NCBI RefSeq assembly: GCF_010994275.1
Contig: NZ_WMCD01000014.1
Span: 1 to 64,000 of the forward strand
DNA from: Cyclobacterium jeungdonense
GTDB taxonomy: Bacteria; Bacteroidota; Bacteroidia; Cytophagales; Cyclobacteriaceae
Direction: 5' to 3'
DNA: 64,000 nt
In this document: in pieces, positions 63,251-64,000 of the stretch
How the letters are laid out: each line of letters begins with the position of its first letter
Numbering within the stretch: the stretch's first letter is position 1
Program-made: the position numbers and the translations under genes
Notes under the pieces: generated by a model
Told to the model about the DNA's origin: nothing
Database searches by the model: none
The model's input: the letters and a program-made list of their open reading frames with translations, nothing else

Positions 63251-64000
63251 ATGAAGATTTTGATCACAGGAACTGCTGGGTTTATAGGCATGCATTTGGC
63301 TGAAGCGCTCCTTGAAAGAGGGGATGAAGTGGTGGGTCTGGACAGTATCAATGATTATTATGAAATTCAGCTAAAATACGACCGGCTAAGCGAAACCGGA
63401 ATCGATCCTGCTGCGATTCAATACGGAAAATTACAATCAAGTAATAAGTATCCTGGATATCAATTTATCCAACTTCAGTTGGAGGATAAAGAAGGGATTA
63501 TGAAATTATTTGATGAGCAGAAATTTGACAAAGTTGTGAACCTCGCGGCTCAGGCTGGGGTCCGGTATTCGTTAACCAATCCTGATGCCTATATTCAGGC
63601 CAACATTGTTGGATTTTTAAATATTCTTGAGGCTTGCAGGCATCACGAAATTAAGCACCTGGCTTACGCTTCCTCCAGCTCTGTCTACGGAACCAATACC
63701 CAAATGCCTTTTGCTACCAGCCAGAACGTGGATCATCCGGTGTCTTTATACGCTGCCTCCAAGAAATCAAACGAATTGATGGCACATACCTACAGTCATC
63801 TTTTTGGCCTCCCGACTACCGGGTTGCGATTTTTTACTGTGTACGGTCCCTGGGGAAGACCAGATATGGCTCTATTTTTGTTTACAAAAGCCATATTGGA
63901 AGACAAGCCCATTCAGGTATTCAATTACGGTGAGATGATGCGCGATTTTACTTATGTAGACGATATCGTCCAAGGGGTAATACGCGTCGTGGACCAACCT
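63251..64000 (+). CDS. UDP-glucuronate 4-epimerase-like SDR, partial
   Basis: Open to the right edge: 250 codons from ATG 63251 without a stop. Extended SDR epimerase: Rossmann [15 protein letters not shown] (about 7-21), [19 protein letters not shown] (the NDYYxxxLKxxR signature of UDP-GlcA/GalA 4-epimerases), [19 protein letters not shown], the serine in YASSSSVYG, the catalytic Y-x-x-x-K in YAASKKSNE, then [20 protein letters not shown] and [11 protein letters not shown]. It converts UDP-glucuronate to UDP-galacturonate, a precursor of surface polysaccharides. The complete family length is about 340 residues. It has its own 268-bp upstream gap, with no other gene visible. Confidence 0.9.
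   Translation, partial: MKILITGTAGFIGMHLAEALLERGDEVVGLDSINDYYEIQLKYDRLSETGIDPAAIQYGKLQSSNKYPGYQFIQLQLEDKEGIMKLFDEQKFDKVVNLAAQAGVRYSLTNPDAYIQANIVGFLNILEACRHHEIKHLAYASSSSVYGTNTQMPFATSQNVDHPVSLYAASKKSNELMAHTYSHLFGLPTTGLRFFTVYGPWGRPDMALFLFTKAILEDKPIQVFNYGEMMRDFTYVDDIVQGVIRVVDQP

Overview
The window looks like chromosomal DNA of a member of the Bacteroidota, most probably a marine Cytophagales (Cyclobacteriaceae-like) bacterium. The signs are TAnnTTTG-type -7 promoter boxes, many short Cys-lipobox lipoproteins, DUF4221, DUF6250, DUF6443/RHS and DUF4153 families, sulfatases with a sulfatase-GH78 fusion, and a tmRNA whose tag reads GESNYAMAA. No plasmid or phage backbone, rRNA, tRNA or CRISPR array was seen. 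The genus is an inference.

Layout. 1-8.8 kb: edge of a transposase, a DUF4143 ATPase with a large palindrome at its promoter, a PH-like protein, an AAC(3)-I-like acetyltransferase, a leucine-rich lipoprotein, two paralogous DUF4221 lipoproteins (the first frameshifted), a 91-93 bp tandem repeat and a Uma2 nuclease. 9-15.2 kb: a small sulfated-polysaccharide block (DUF6250 protein, sulfatase, sulfatase-GH78 rhamnosidase fusion), preceded by the tail of a lost gene. 15.2-24 kb: gene debris (PIN toxin, unknown 3' fragment, glycosyltransferase) between a zinc-type oxidoreductase, a membrane protein/winged-helix/DUF4153 operon with a palindromic operator, a Gre/Rnk factor beside a receptor stub, and a membrane protein overlapping a serine protease. 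25-35.5 kb: proteolysis and envelope genes (M28, M48, BamE-like, MltF, dienelactone hydrolase, serine hydrolase, PadR module). 36.7-45 kb: a two-gene RHS/YD-repeat locus ending in an AT-rich C-terminal cassette and a small downstream gene, best read as a polymorphic toxin with a candidate immunity protein. 45-52 kb: four-helix-bundle protein, collagen-like lipoprotein, DUF421/DUF305 pair, NAD(P)-binding protein, and a CE15-like esterase flanked by arrays of a 136-bp repeat built from small hairpins. 52-64 kb: ssrA, a duplicated-domain lipoprotein, SLC13 and SulP transporters, a class A beta-lactamase-like protein, a two-gene RND efflux system and the start of a nucleotide-sugar 4-epimerase.

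Two things stand out. One is the RHS cassette with its sharp composition change. The other is the number of distinct repeat families: 136-bp hairpin arrays, a repeat carrying start codons in front of three loci, 91-93 bp tandem repeats, a C-rich hairpin element, a 166-bp direct repeat and a small element with 12-bp terminal inverted repeats. Many broken genes sit beside these repeats, which suggests an actively rearranging chromosome.
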